A stretch of 64,000 bases of DNA from positions 10,036,917 to 10,100,916 of the forward strand of contig OY783200.1 in NCBI GenBank assembly GCA_963678675.1, given 5' to 3'. The translations under genes and the position numbers were made by a program. The notes under the pieces were generated by a model. That model saw nothing but the letters and a program-made list of their open reading frames with translations, had not been told where the DNA came from and made no database searches. The DNA comes from Xiphydria camelus (lineage: Eukaryota; Arthropoda; Insecta; Hymenoptera; Xiphydriidae). Shown here one piece after another: positions 31,227-41,929 of the stretch. Position 1 is the stretch's first letter. Every line of letters begins with the position of its first letter.

Positions 31227-34200
31227 TTATATAGTACCGACTTCAGGTTCTCTCACCTGCATTGACCTTGTCATTCTAGGATCAATCATTTCAGGTAATA
31301 GAACTTCATTGTAACAAAATGTAAGTTTCGGCAACATTTTTCGTTCCCAAAACTCGTCATCTCTTTCAATTACTTCATAGTGAATGTCCCTCGGCGTCTA
31401 AACGACAAAAAAACATTTCTTTCGCTCAGTGATTTGCAATTGCCCCTGGACCTGATAGTAATAATCACTAGACCTCTTCAATTTCATCGTTTTTTTGTCA
31501 ATACAAAAGTTCTTCAGCTTATAACAAGCTTCAGGGATGGTCATGTTTCGAGCAGATTCTGGACACTTTACTTCCACTATACTATCTTCGCCGATAACGG
31601 AATCAGGAGATGCTCCAAGGAAACCATACGTCTTGTGAACAAATAGTCCGCATGGTTTAATTTCATGGCCAGTATGCTCCTTAAAGCACTGCAGAGCTAT
31701 TCCCTCATTAGCAGAGCCATATTGCATAGCTTTGCATCGAAAATCGTCATAGAGAAGTTTTTTTGCCACTGGTGCCCACTTTGAAGTAGGTCTCCTCTTG
31801 CAGACATACCCGAAATGAGAAGCAGTTAGCCTTTCTTTTCTGGCAATGTACCATTTTTCATTTTCTGCCTGACCTATTATTTCGATCTCTAAACTTTTTA
31901 TTTCGGCTGCACTTAGCGACAGTTTTCTGAGTTTTTCCTGTTTCAAAATATCCAGTTCCATTTTGTCCATGTCCAATTGCAGCGCTTGCTCGCCGTAATC
32001 TTGAAGACCCTTATTTTGTCTTTTTCGGTCATCAGATCCGTAGTGTCGCTGCCCAGATTGTTGTGTTCGAAAAAGGGCTTTTCGGCATGCCAATCTTCTC
32101 TTCTCTCGTCTCTGGCACGTCTTCTTGACGATTCCGGCAGGACTCTTCTTCATGACTGACTTCATTGTCTCGTAATGCCATAAGGGCCCAATTTGGTAAT
32201 CAAGTCCAGCTGCTTTCGTTCGGTGGGTAAAAGATCCTCTCTTCCCCCTGTTCACTTGCTTGCCACCTGTAAATTTCGCGACAAGTGACATGTAATTCTC
32301 AGCTGCGTTACTCGTACTATTTGTTATCAGCTGTGAACTTTTGGCGATTAGAGGCTGTAGGCAAAATCGAACTTTTTCGTACGCGTAAGATTTCTCTTTA
32401 CTGAGATCACATGTTTCCCCAAGTTTGGAACAAAAATATGGTTTACAGTTCATGTGAATACCAAACACGTGTAAAGGGCCATTCTTCAAATCGTCTTTTA
32501 ACGCAGTCACATCCCCTTCATCCGAATAATGAATTATAGCCCCTCGTGCTGCAGTCTTCAGCCGTTTAATTATGCCAACAGTGAAAATATTTTTAAACAT
32601 CGAGGACTCCTTTTGCAAGGCATAAAGCTTCTTAGTATAATTCTTTACAGCATGGTTCGCGCATTCCACCTTTTCAATGGACCGACCATATGAAACGGAA
32701 GTTTTTAATTTAAAAAAAACACTGGAATCTCCATCGCCTACTACTGTATGGTATTCTATGCCATGAAGCAGTTTACTTCTTTGAAACGCTTCCACCAGCA
32801 TATCACTTTCCATAGATGCTGAAGGGCCGTCCCAGTTTTTAAAACAATTGTCATGGGCAGCGTCTAATTCATTTTTACTGCGGTATTCGCACATACTGCA
32901 GTACTTCGATCGTACACCAACGTCCAGCAGTTTCTTCGTCTTCATTCCAATGACGCATGCAACTCCGCAATTGGCACTGTAACGATGGCCGTGACTCCGT
33001 TGGGACCATCCTCCATCCACTACTACAGTAATGAATGGTGCACCATTCTCCGAAACGTCTCCTGCCTCAATTGCTAACTTTTTTTCCTGCTTACCAGCTT
33101 CTATCATACTTTCGTACAATACATCGCGCCATACCTGCAATGACATTAGAAAAGCATACCTAATGCAACTCATAATCAAGTAAATGCAGTGGCATTTAAT
33201 AAAAGATTTACTACAATACTGATTGTTACGATGGGAAACGAATCAAAATAATTTCACAGTTTCTCTTGCCTAATATAAAATAGGTAATGTTATGTGATAG
33301 CAATAAATGCACCTACCTTTCCAAGTTTGGATTCCGTTTGTCTAAAGGTTTTTGGGCATATTGATTTTATCTCCATGGCTGACAGGACCTCTTCCATATT
33401 CTCATGCCCAGAACCGATTGCGGCAAATCCCCAAACTGTTTTCTCCGTAAGTGTCAATGAATCGCGTTCGTTTTGTACTTTCGCAGAAGATTTCTTATAT
33501 GGGTGGCTGTAGATGGTAACTGCTTCCATACAGTATGGACATTGAAGATGTAGCTGCCACATCATATTCGACACGCTGGATGAGGTAAATTCCATGTAGC
33601 CATTGTTACTCTTACTACATGAAAGCCGATGAAGTTCTAGCTTTCTAATTGACGTTACAAAATGTTGTCCATCGACTATGTAATTTCCTCTTTCAATTTT
33701 ACTGACGTTCTTCACAACTGCAGGCGCTTGTTCAATCAGGAAAGGTAATGTTGCTCTGTAAACGTTACAATAATTATTATTATTTGTCTTCTTTCATCTG
33801 CAAAAATGTGTAAGTGAAATATGAGAATTAACAGGAATGGAGTAATATTTTAACAAGGACGGTATGTACTTTTTCAGTGATGCCAACTTACATTGTAGGC
33901 TCTATGCTCAATTCAGATTGGGATGTAGATGAACTTTTCGCATCATGGTGAAACAGTTCAACTTCGATAGGAAATAGTGATTCAACCTTTGCTACTTCAG
34001 GACCTGGTTGTTTTCCCATACATGAATTGCTAAAACGAAAAGAAAATTTAATACAAAAATCTGCCTTCTACGAAATTATCATACTAGTTCTAGGTTGTAT
34101 TTATTTTATTGCTTGTGTTACCTTTCCGAACATGCTTTCAGCTTATTTTCGGATGAAGTTACATCCATTTGCTGCGGTGTTTCTGATGAATTCAATTTCC

Positions 34201-34714
34201 TGAAATATATAAAGCAACACATGAAACTTAAGTAAGCAAGTAAATAGGTAATTAGTAAATTCAAGAAAGTTTTCCAAAAAAGAAATCGAAAGAGGAGGAA
34301 TACATGGTATATCTACCTGTTTTTGATAAGTCTCCAGTTCACTAATCCACTTGGTATTGTTCTACATTTTCTCTTTGCACTGAGGGGTAAACGTTTTTTT
34401 TTCACACACTCAATATCTCCTGGATGGTCACTAGTGATATTTTGAATTTCCGCATATTGTTGATGATCATCTTGATTACTTCCTTGAGACTGTGTAGCAT
34501 AGCTACGTGGAGCTTCAACTTCGTCACTGGGATATCCAAATGTCCGGTACATTATAACCATACGCAACAAATAATAACAGTAATAAAACAGTGACAGTAC
34601 TTACGTTTCATTACTTGTCTTCTTTTTCGGGCCTGGCTTTTTTCTGTTTGTCGAGGGTCTCAACACCGTTTTTGATTTAGTAGAATATTTCCACTGCTTC
34701 ACTGATTTAGCCAT
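31227..34714 (-). CDS. spliced Mutator/Kolobok-like transposase fused to a YqaJ-type nuclease
   Basis: Six exons with consensus sites and agreeing phases: 34714-34607, 34526-34317, 34199-34122, 34029-33892, 33755-33317 and 33134-31227. The start is MAKSVKQWKYS. Exon 5 has a CPYC zinc-type site. Exon 6 opens with the transposase core: VVVDGGWSQR and VVGDGDSSVF carry the likely catalytic Asp, with CSMCEYR between them. It then has a YqaJ/lambda-exonuclease-like domain (LTASHFG, SPDSVIGEDSIVEVKCPES, QVQGQLQ). A TAG at 31398-31400 interrupts the last exon just after the nuclease motifs. The same frame continues with TPRDIHYEVIERDDEFW to a natural stop at 31227-31229, so the TAG probably replaced a Trp. 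The protein is related to the Kolobok-type transposase at 13920. I found no convincing terminal repeats around it. Confidence 0.8.
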
Positions 34715-35330
34715 CACTTCGTTACCGAAAGTCTCGAGGAGCAGTTCGTCTTTACGCGGAGAATGGTAAACACTAACTAATTTGAAAAGCGGCTAGCGGG
34801 GGTATGTTTAGCCAAAATAAGGTCTGCTTTTTTTCTATGTACGGTGGGGGAAATTCTTCGAAACCACCGAGCTGGAGCATGAGGCGCCGGGAGAGTACAC
34901 AGATTCGGCGCCGTCCGATTGGTGCCATCCACAGACAAGTGCATGTGCACCGCAATAGTTGAATTTATTGCAGGTCTGCACTTTGTCCGAGGAGAGCGAA
35001 AGGCAGAGGGTTTCCGTGCCCTCCTGCGAGGCTCCTGAAATTTGAGCACGCGGTCGAGGGGCTCTTCGCTTGCGACTCGAGGAATCCGGCGCCTGTCGCT
35101 CTCGCTAAACTAGGTTGCCCTATTGAATCGGTCAAATAGACTAAAACCTCTCTGGCAGCAAGTTCTTCCCGTGTATCCACTGCAATCTAGCTAGATTTCT
35201 TTTTCTCTAGCCAGATACTAGACTAACTCTCGCTAGGCTGTTCTCAACGCTGTGTCCACTTGGGAGATAAGTGTCGGACAACTCTAGCGAGAGTAAATCT
35301 AGCGAAAAAGTCTACAGTGTATACACACCA
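34715..35330. other. CpG-rich region upstream of the transposase-nuclease gene
   Basis: GC- and CpG-rich relative to its surroundings; it could hold the promoter of the reverse-strand gene starting at 34714. A hairpin with stem actctcgctag/ctagcgagagt spans about 35226-35296. Reverse-strand frames of 60-90 codons here show no recognisable protein features. Confidence 0.4.
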
Positions 35331-35334
35331 TAGT

Positions 35335-35470
35335 GGTAAAGCGAGACTACACCGTTTCATTTCTCCTGAACCTGCCTCACTCTATAGCTACGCTCTGTCT
35401 CATGCTTCGCGGTCTTTCCAATGCCGGCACGAGACACGTCGAGGCAGGCCGACCGCGAGAGTGTGAAATA
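35335..35470. repeat. dispersed repeat, copy 1
   Basis: Contains ttctcctgaacctgcc and gctctgtctcatgcttcgcg. A second direct copy is at about 37524-37690, which also carries gagacacgtc and ggccgaccgcgag. Confidence 0.7.
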
Positions 35471-35866
35471 GCCCAAGAGCCCGCGATGGCCAGACCTTCG
35501 TTATTTTATAAAGGCTGTTAGTTTCTCTGTGTATGTCCCAATAGAGCTAAGAAAGATCCCCGACATAAGTATATGCAAGCGGGTGCAAGTGAATAATGAG
35601 CGAAAGCTCATGGATGAGCGATTCGGTCTATTGCGATCTTTTGCTGCGCATCTTTCATTTACTCAGTTATGATATATTGAAAGCGTTTTTTGGATTTATC
35701 GGAAAAGTTCATTATATACAATTAAATATGACTAAGAAATAAATTTTCAACAAATTATTCAGTACAATTTTCATATCAAGAAATCAATGAAACAAAAATT
35801 GAATAACATAATCAATATTGTTTTGATATGATTTCAAATATGTATTACTGCATTCAAAGAAATATG

Positions 35867-36103
35867 TCGATACCTGAAAGCAACAGTGAGATAAAACCGA
35901 TTTCGAGCTATGTCAAACGAAAGCTAAAACCGGCCTTTACACAATGCAAAACTGAGATATTTCGGCAAAAATATTTGAATTAAATATTTATTTCAATATT
36001 TTTGCCGGGACATCTCAGTATTGCATTGTATAAAGGCCGATTTTATCTTACATTGGACATAGCTCGAAATCGGTTTTATCTCACTGTTGCTTTCAGGTAT
36101 CGA
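35867..36103. mobile_element. foldback MITE
   Basis: A 237-bp near-perfect hairpin. Arms start tcgatacctgaaagcaacag and end with its complement, with almost no loop (centre near 35985, in aatatttttgcc). The ORF across it is a by-product. Confidence 0.8.
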
Positions 36104-36105
36104 GA

Positions 36106-36400
36106 TGTAATGATTTTCTTCATTATCTTCGTCACTGGTACTCCACTCCGTGGCTTGATCGTTGTCAATATGGCCAATACCATTTTAAATGGTTTGAAGG
36201 GGATCAGCTACTAAATTATGTCAGTGATTGTCTACAAACTCTATCACCTATGTAATTATTATGTCAAATTATTATACTTACATAAATTTGTGACTATTCA
36301 TAATCATATTACATTAACACAGAAATTGGCGGAGAAGGCGATATTGACAACGATCAAGCCACGGACTGGAGTAGCAGTGACGAAGATAATGAAAATATCG
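36106..36400. repeat. inverted pair of a coding-like segment
   Basis: About 36106-36176 and 36337-36400 are inverted copies. Read on the plus strand, the right copy gives an acidic peptide (DWSSSDEDNENIDD). They may be arms of an older foldback that captured a piece of coding sequence. Confidence 0.5.
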
Positions 36401-36440
36401 ACGACAACGATGGGAATTATGAAAATCATATTTCTTTGAA

Positions 36441-37520
36441 TCCAGTAATACATATTTGAAATCATATTAATATATTAAATTGTTGTTCTGATTTATTGAC
36501 ATGAAAATTTTACTGAATAATTTTTTGACAATTACAACCGTTTTCCTAGGATGCGCTGGAAAGAAGCTAATGCGAGTGACTCGAGAAAGGCCCCCCTGTC
36601 TCACTGACACTCGCAGACAACTGCAGCAGCGCGCGCACACAAACGTCAGAGCGACGAGAGTGAAAACGGTGCGACACTATAGGAAGGGTACAGGGGTAAA
36701 AGGGGGAATGTCACAATTTAGTCAATTCGTCATTTCTACACCATCTAGTTGAAAATTTCGCATTCTTTCAGTTGGCAAAGGATTACAGGCAATAAAAGTA
36801 CAGTCAAGAGATACAGACATTTAAAATTTTGGCATAAATTGCAAATAGAGGGAATGTCCGCGCGCAAATTTGCTGTCCTGTAAATTTGTTTTTTTTTTGA
36901 CATTCCCTCTTTTACCCCTGTACCCGTCATATTCAATTTAGCATTTCTTGCAAACCAAGCAAGATACATTGAATTGCTATCTATCTTCTTCTTTCAGAAA
37001 AAATCCAAAATAAATGATGGTATAATTAAAAAAATTTTTCATTGCAAATTTCTATGTAAATTCCAGCATTGAAAACTTTTAAAATCAATCATGTGTAAAC
37101 AACAATGACAAACAAAATTTGGTTTCGCTACGAAAAATGATGAGATCTTTCTAAACGGGTTACAAAAAAAATGTAAAAATCTTCATTTTTGGATTTGTTG
37201 TGAATATTTGAACATTCAAACTCATTTGGAGGTCCTAGCTTCTTAGGGGTTGAAGATAGGCTAAAAAGTGTATAACCTTTTTTGTAGATAATTTTATTAT
37301 ATACAACTTTTGTCGTAACTGTTTTTCAATGAGTCACGTATTTTTCAAAATATTAGCGAACAACCGATTTTTCAACAATAAATACATTTTGTACACCCTT
37401 CGCCGGGGGGTGATACTTCTTTTAATATGTTCCCTCTATTAATAACATCAAAACATAACTTTTGCCAAGTTTTCACCATTATGTCTCAATTTTCGATTTG
37501 AACGGAAAGTTGACTGGACT
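36441..37520. repeat. dispersed repeats, no gene
   Basis: 36549-36710 matches 29450-29700. About 37200-37510 (ggtcctagcttcttaggggt, acacccttcgccgggg, gtttgaacggaaagttgact region) matches an inverted copy at about 55905-56230. Nothing coding is supported. Confidence 0.6.
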
Positions 37521-37523
37521 AGT

Positions 37524-37690
37524 ACAGCGAGACCACCGTTTTATTTCTCCTGAACCTGCCCCACTCTATAGCCTCGCTCTGTCTCATGCTTCGCGCTCTT
37601 TCTCAAGCCGGCACCTACTACATACACTCTTGCCGAGACACGTCCAGGGAGGCCGACCGCGAGGGCGTGGAAAGCAAGCTCGCCCCGCCC
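37524..37690. repeat. dispersed repeat, copy 2
   Basis: Direct copy of 35335-35470, slightly longer in the middle. Confidence 0.7.
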
Positions 37691-38116
37691 CGCCTCGCTA
37701 TCTTCGCTCGCCACGCCAGCGCTCGGTTGAATACAGAAATTACTGATTACGATCACGTTTTTGGGTAGAATCAAAATTCGAATCCACAGCAATTATCAGT
37801 TAGACTTCTTGTTTGTCTCTATAACCCTATTTTTTAGAAAAGTACAGTTTTGGCGCTTTTTAAGCATTTTTTTTTTAATTTTTCAACTTAAAATTTTAAT
37901 AACCAATTTCATTAAATTCTACATTGAAAACAGTCAAGAATCCGTTTACAGATTAAAAAATGAACCGTTCGTTTGGGAGAAAATTGTCAAGTAAAATTCG
38001 CTCATTTTGGTGCTGCCACGTGGTGGCAAAATTTTGAACCAAACACGGTACATTTAGCCTTAAGAAGTTTTCTGATGAGGTTAGGAAGCAAATTATTCAT
38101 CATGTTAACAGTATTC

Positions 38117-38700
38117 CGAGGTGTGAAAGCCACTATTAACGTTCAAACCAAAAAAGAATATCTAAGCCCCGACCTGAATATAAATCGATTATACCATGCT
38201 TTCAAAGCTGCCAATCCTGATTTATTGGTTTCATACAAGCTTTATTCAGGACATTTCACAAGAACTTTCTAAAAGCCCGTTCTGATACTTGTCGCACTTG
38301 TGATGAGCTGCATTNNNNNNNNNNNNNNNNNNNNNNNNNNNNNNNNNNNNNNNNNNNNNNNNNNNNNNNNNNNNNNNNNNNNNNNNNNNNNNNNNNNNNN
38401 NNNNNNNNNNNNNNNNNNNNNNNNNNNNNNNNNNNNNNNNNNNNNNNNNNNNNNNNNNNNNNNNNNNNNNNNNNNNNNNNNNNNNNNNNNNNNNNNNNNN
38501 NNNNNNNNNNNNNNGTTATGCTATAATTTCTGTATTCACGTATGTGATTCAAGCAAAGCGATGATGTGTAGGTATGTGGCACGAAGGTCTAACGCAAAGA
38601 GGTAGCAACGAAATAGTTTCGTGTCTTCTATACGTATTGAATAACCACAACTTTAATGAAAACCTCATCATTTGGAGTGTTCTGGACAGAATACCTCAAC
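38117..38700 (+). pseudogene. decayed transposon-type gene broken by the assembly gap
   Basis: Before the gap, the plus strand gives KKEYLSPDLNINRLYHAF and, after a one-base shift, KARSDTCRTCDELH. After the gap it gives YNFCIHVCDSSKAMM and, after another shift, MWHEGLTQRGSNEIVSCLL. These segments, in this order, resemble a multi-copy arthropod protein family with a CxxC site; I cannot name it more exactly. It merges into an AT-rich repeat near 38700, so its 3' end is lost. Confidence 0.5.
38315..38514. other. assembly gap (200 N)
   Basis: Exactly 200 N; frames crossing it are artefacts. Confidence 0.99.
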
Positions 38701-38714
38701 CTCAACTCCCAATA

Positions 38715-39676
38715 AACACGGTTACGTATAATAAACGTATAAAAATGGTTGAAACGTGTGGTTTAAAAAACGTTTATAACTGGTATATCATTGACGTATA
38801 TTCTTTGGGCAAATGTCCGCCCCATAAATTAATTTTTAAACGTTTAAATTATTCCATTTAAAAAACGTATACAGAAAACGGATAAAATACGTTACGTAAA
38901 ACAAGTACATGTCATACCAATTTTAAACCGTTTTATATACATATTATGTAGACGTTAATAAATTAGTTTACGGGGCGGACATTTGCCTATAGAATATACG
39001 TTAATCCTATACCGCTTATTGACGTATTTCATACCAGCCGATTAAACTGTACGTCTATTATACATATTTATATACGTTTATAAAACGATTTAGAAACGTA
39101 TAAAATACGTATAATAAACGTATAGTTTAATGTGTATAAAACGGTTTAAAATTGGTATGACATGTACCTGTTTTACGTAACGTATTTTATCCGTTTTCTG
39201 TATACGTTTTTTAAATGGAATAATTTAAACGTTTAAAAATTAGTTTATGGGGCGGACATTTGCCCAAAGAATATACCTCAATGCTATACCAGTTATAAAC
39301 GTTTTTTAAACCACTCGTTTCAACCATTTTTATACGTTCATTATACGTTAATCCTATACCGATTATTTACGTATTTTATACCAGTCGATTGAACTGTACG
39401 TCCATTATACATATTTCTAAACGTTTATGAAACGCTTTAGAAATGTATAAAAATACATATAATAGGCGTATGGTTTACATTAGTTACATTAAACTATACT
39501 TTTATTATACGTATTTTATACGTTTCTAAATCGTTTTAGAAATGTATAAAAATATGTTTAATAGATGTACAGTTAAATCGACTGGTACAAAATACGTCAA
39601 TAAGCGGTATAGGATTAACGTATATTCTATAGGCAAATGTCCATCCCAAACAACTAATTCATTAACGTTTAAATTA
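38715..39676. repeat. AT-rich hairpin region rich in acgtata/tatacgt
   Basis: Two inverted arms of about 220 bp (38715-38936 and 39136-39355) share gcaaatgtccgcccc. Further related copies fill 38937-39135 and 39356-39676, and another at 41092-41280. The Tigger element 39679-41089 inserted into this repeat, splitting it. Confidence 0.75.
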
Positions 39677-39678
39677 TA

Positions 39679-41089
39679 GAGTAAAGTCGGTATATATGGA
39701 ATAGTAATCACTTGTAGAGGACGTCTAGGTTCCGGGTGTGAGTATGATGGCCATCTAACACCAGCAATACTGGATTTGTTGCTGAAGGTTTGGTCTTTTC
39801 TAAGAAGTGATCAAACCATTGTGTAAATAAATCTGTTTGAATCCACCCGGATGGATGGAAAGCAAACAAAGATCCTGGAGGTGCTCCCTTTTTTAGCTGA
39901 TTACTTGACTTTTTGCGTGGAAAGATGATCATGGGCGGTACAAAATCACCTGCAGCATTTATGCACATAACGATTGTTATCAAAGAGCCTCTTTCTGCCG
40001 ACGTAATAGCCCCTACTTGTCTTTTGCCTCTTAACGATACCACTTCTGGACATCTTGATTGCACAATAGACAATCCAGATTCATCTACGTTATATATTTG
40101 ATGAGGGCCATAATTTTGCTTCGTCATAACCACCTCTAACAAGTTGAAAAACTCAGCGACATTCTCACGATTAAAACCAATGGCTCTTGCTAGGGAAGTT
40201 CCAGTGGGCTTTCTCAAACTTAATGTAGCCTTATGCCTTTTCATAAAGGAAGAGAACCAATCTTTTCCTGCAGTTTCGCGCAAAAGGGAGAATGGATGTG
40301 GTATGTTGTTGCGCTTAGCAAGTTGAAATGCCATAGATCGGACATCCCTTCTCGTCAGACCAAAAAACTTCTTATCCATGAGAAGTAAATACCGAACTAG
40401 TTCCTCTTCTAACTCGGGTGATAAAACTGGTTTTTTACCCAATTTCTTTTTACTAACAGTTGCTGGAGGCCCTTCAGTGTTACAAAGGCGAAAAAGTGTT
40501 GTACGTGGAACTTTAAATGCTTTTGCTGCGGCCAAATATCCCATACTTCTGTTCCTTACTGATTCAATAGCATTTGTCATATCAGTCGCACTCCATTGTT
40601 TTCGTTTCTTCGACAAAGAAGTATCCATTATTTCTGTAAAGGAAAAAATAACCTTACTTTATATTCAGTGGGTAATATGGAATAGCAATAATGCGGTAAA
40701 TATGGAATATTCCATATTACCCGCATTCCGAAATGACAACAAAAATAATGCTCTATTTGTTATTATGAAAAATACCGATTCAAATCGTCAAGATTTCTAC
40801 TACCTTATGCCTAAACAAACTTACCGTGCTTTCAAACAAATTTTTTTCCCCAAAGGGTAGTCACAAAACAATATTAATTGACACCGTGCACAAAATGTGA
40901 ATACATCGAAATCATAACCTCACATTTTCCAGCGTTGGTAGCGTTTGGCGCCAATTTTATTTTGCAGCAGGACTACACAGTTATAACGAGTTTTCTAATA
41001 TGGCCGTTACTTAAGAGATGGAGCTACCTGATTAAAAGTTATGGGAAGTTCCATATTACCCGACTATTCCATATATACCGATTTTACTC
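39679..41089 (-). mobile_element. Tigger/pogo-type transposon, internally deleted
   Basis: Inverted ends gagtaaagtcggtatatatg (39679) and complement (ends 41089), flanked by TA at 39677-39678 and 41090-41091. The motif tatggaata(g/t) recurs inside the right end (about 40674-40720 and 41048-41075). The transposase gene lacks its 3' part. Confidence 0.85.
39708..40628 (-). pseudogene. truncated Tigger/pogo transposase (CENP-B HTH, DDE)
   Basis: 306 residues from the ATG at 40626-40628 (MDTSLSKKRKQWSATDM). An N-terminal psq/CENP-B-type helix-turn-helix (AAAKAFKVPRTTLFRL) is followed by a second HTH (GKDWFSSFMKRH) and the DDE core with the first Asp in YNVDESGL and the second in LVLDGHHTHT. The frame ends just past the second Asp and runs into the terminal repeat, so the third catalytic Asp and C-terminus are missing. 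The protein cannot be a working transposase. Confidence 0.85.
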
Positions 41090-41280
41090 TACCTATATAA
41101 AACGGTTTAAAATTGGTATGACATACATTTGTTTTAATTAACGTATTTTATTCGCATTCTGTATACGTTTTTAAATGGTATAATTTAAATGTTGAAAAAT
41201 TAGTTGATGGGACAGACTTTTACCCAAAGAATATGTGTTAATCCTATACTAGTTATCAACGTTTTTTAAACTAGAAAATT

Positions 41281-41638
41281 AGAAAGTCTTTAAAATATGT
41301 TAAGAATATATTGTTTATTTGATATTCGCATTACAAAAGACTGTTAGTAGACGGGGGCAGAAGCCCGCACCTAAGGAATAAATGTCAGAATGTTTGCCAT
41401 TTTTTAGAACTTAAATAATGTTTTTGTGTATGTGTGTAGTTAATGTATATTATTACTTTATTCTATAGGTCATAATGAACAAAAAACTATATATAAATTT
41501 ATTATATCTTAAGTTTCATAATACTTTTTTTACAACACTTTACAATACTGTAGACAATGTTTTTTGGTAACTAGATATACCCCTACATTTTCTATACACT
41601 AAAATAAGAAACTACTTGTCAGCAGAACGAAAGCTTAA
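41281..41638. other. AT-rich stretch with a possible outer terminal repeat
   Basis: gtagacgggggcagaagccc at about 41347 resembles the complement of 45615-45632 (gtagatgcgggcaaaagtcc). This may be the remains of an element enclosing the TTAA element at 41639-45506. No gene is seen. Confidence 0.35.
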
Positions 41639-41929
41639 GGCGGTCGAGTCAGTTGAAATTTGGAAAAAAATCAATTTTTGGTTTTTTGCGTTTTCTGACT
41701 CATATATATATAATCTACATGAAAAAAAATCGATATACTCGAATTCATAAAAATTGAGATGTTATGGCCATTAGAGCAGAAATGATCGATTACTGAATAT
41801 AACATATCTTTCCTACATACGTGATATTACTTTTATAGAACATCAGAATGCAAATAAGATGCACTGTGATGGGAAATATACTTATAACATTGTGTATAAT
41901 ATTCATATTTTTCATCTCTTTCAATAATA

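Noticed and set aside
38256..38605. Frames spanning the run of N
   Set aside because: They translate through unknown bases and are artefacts.
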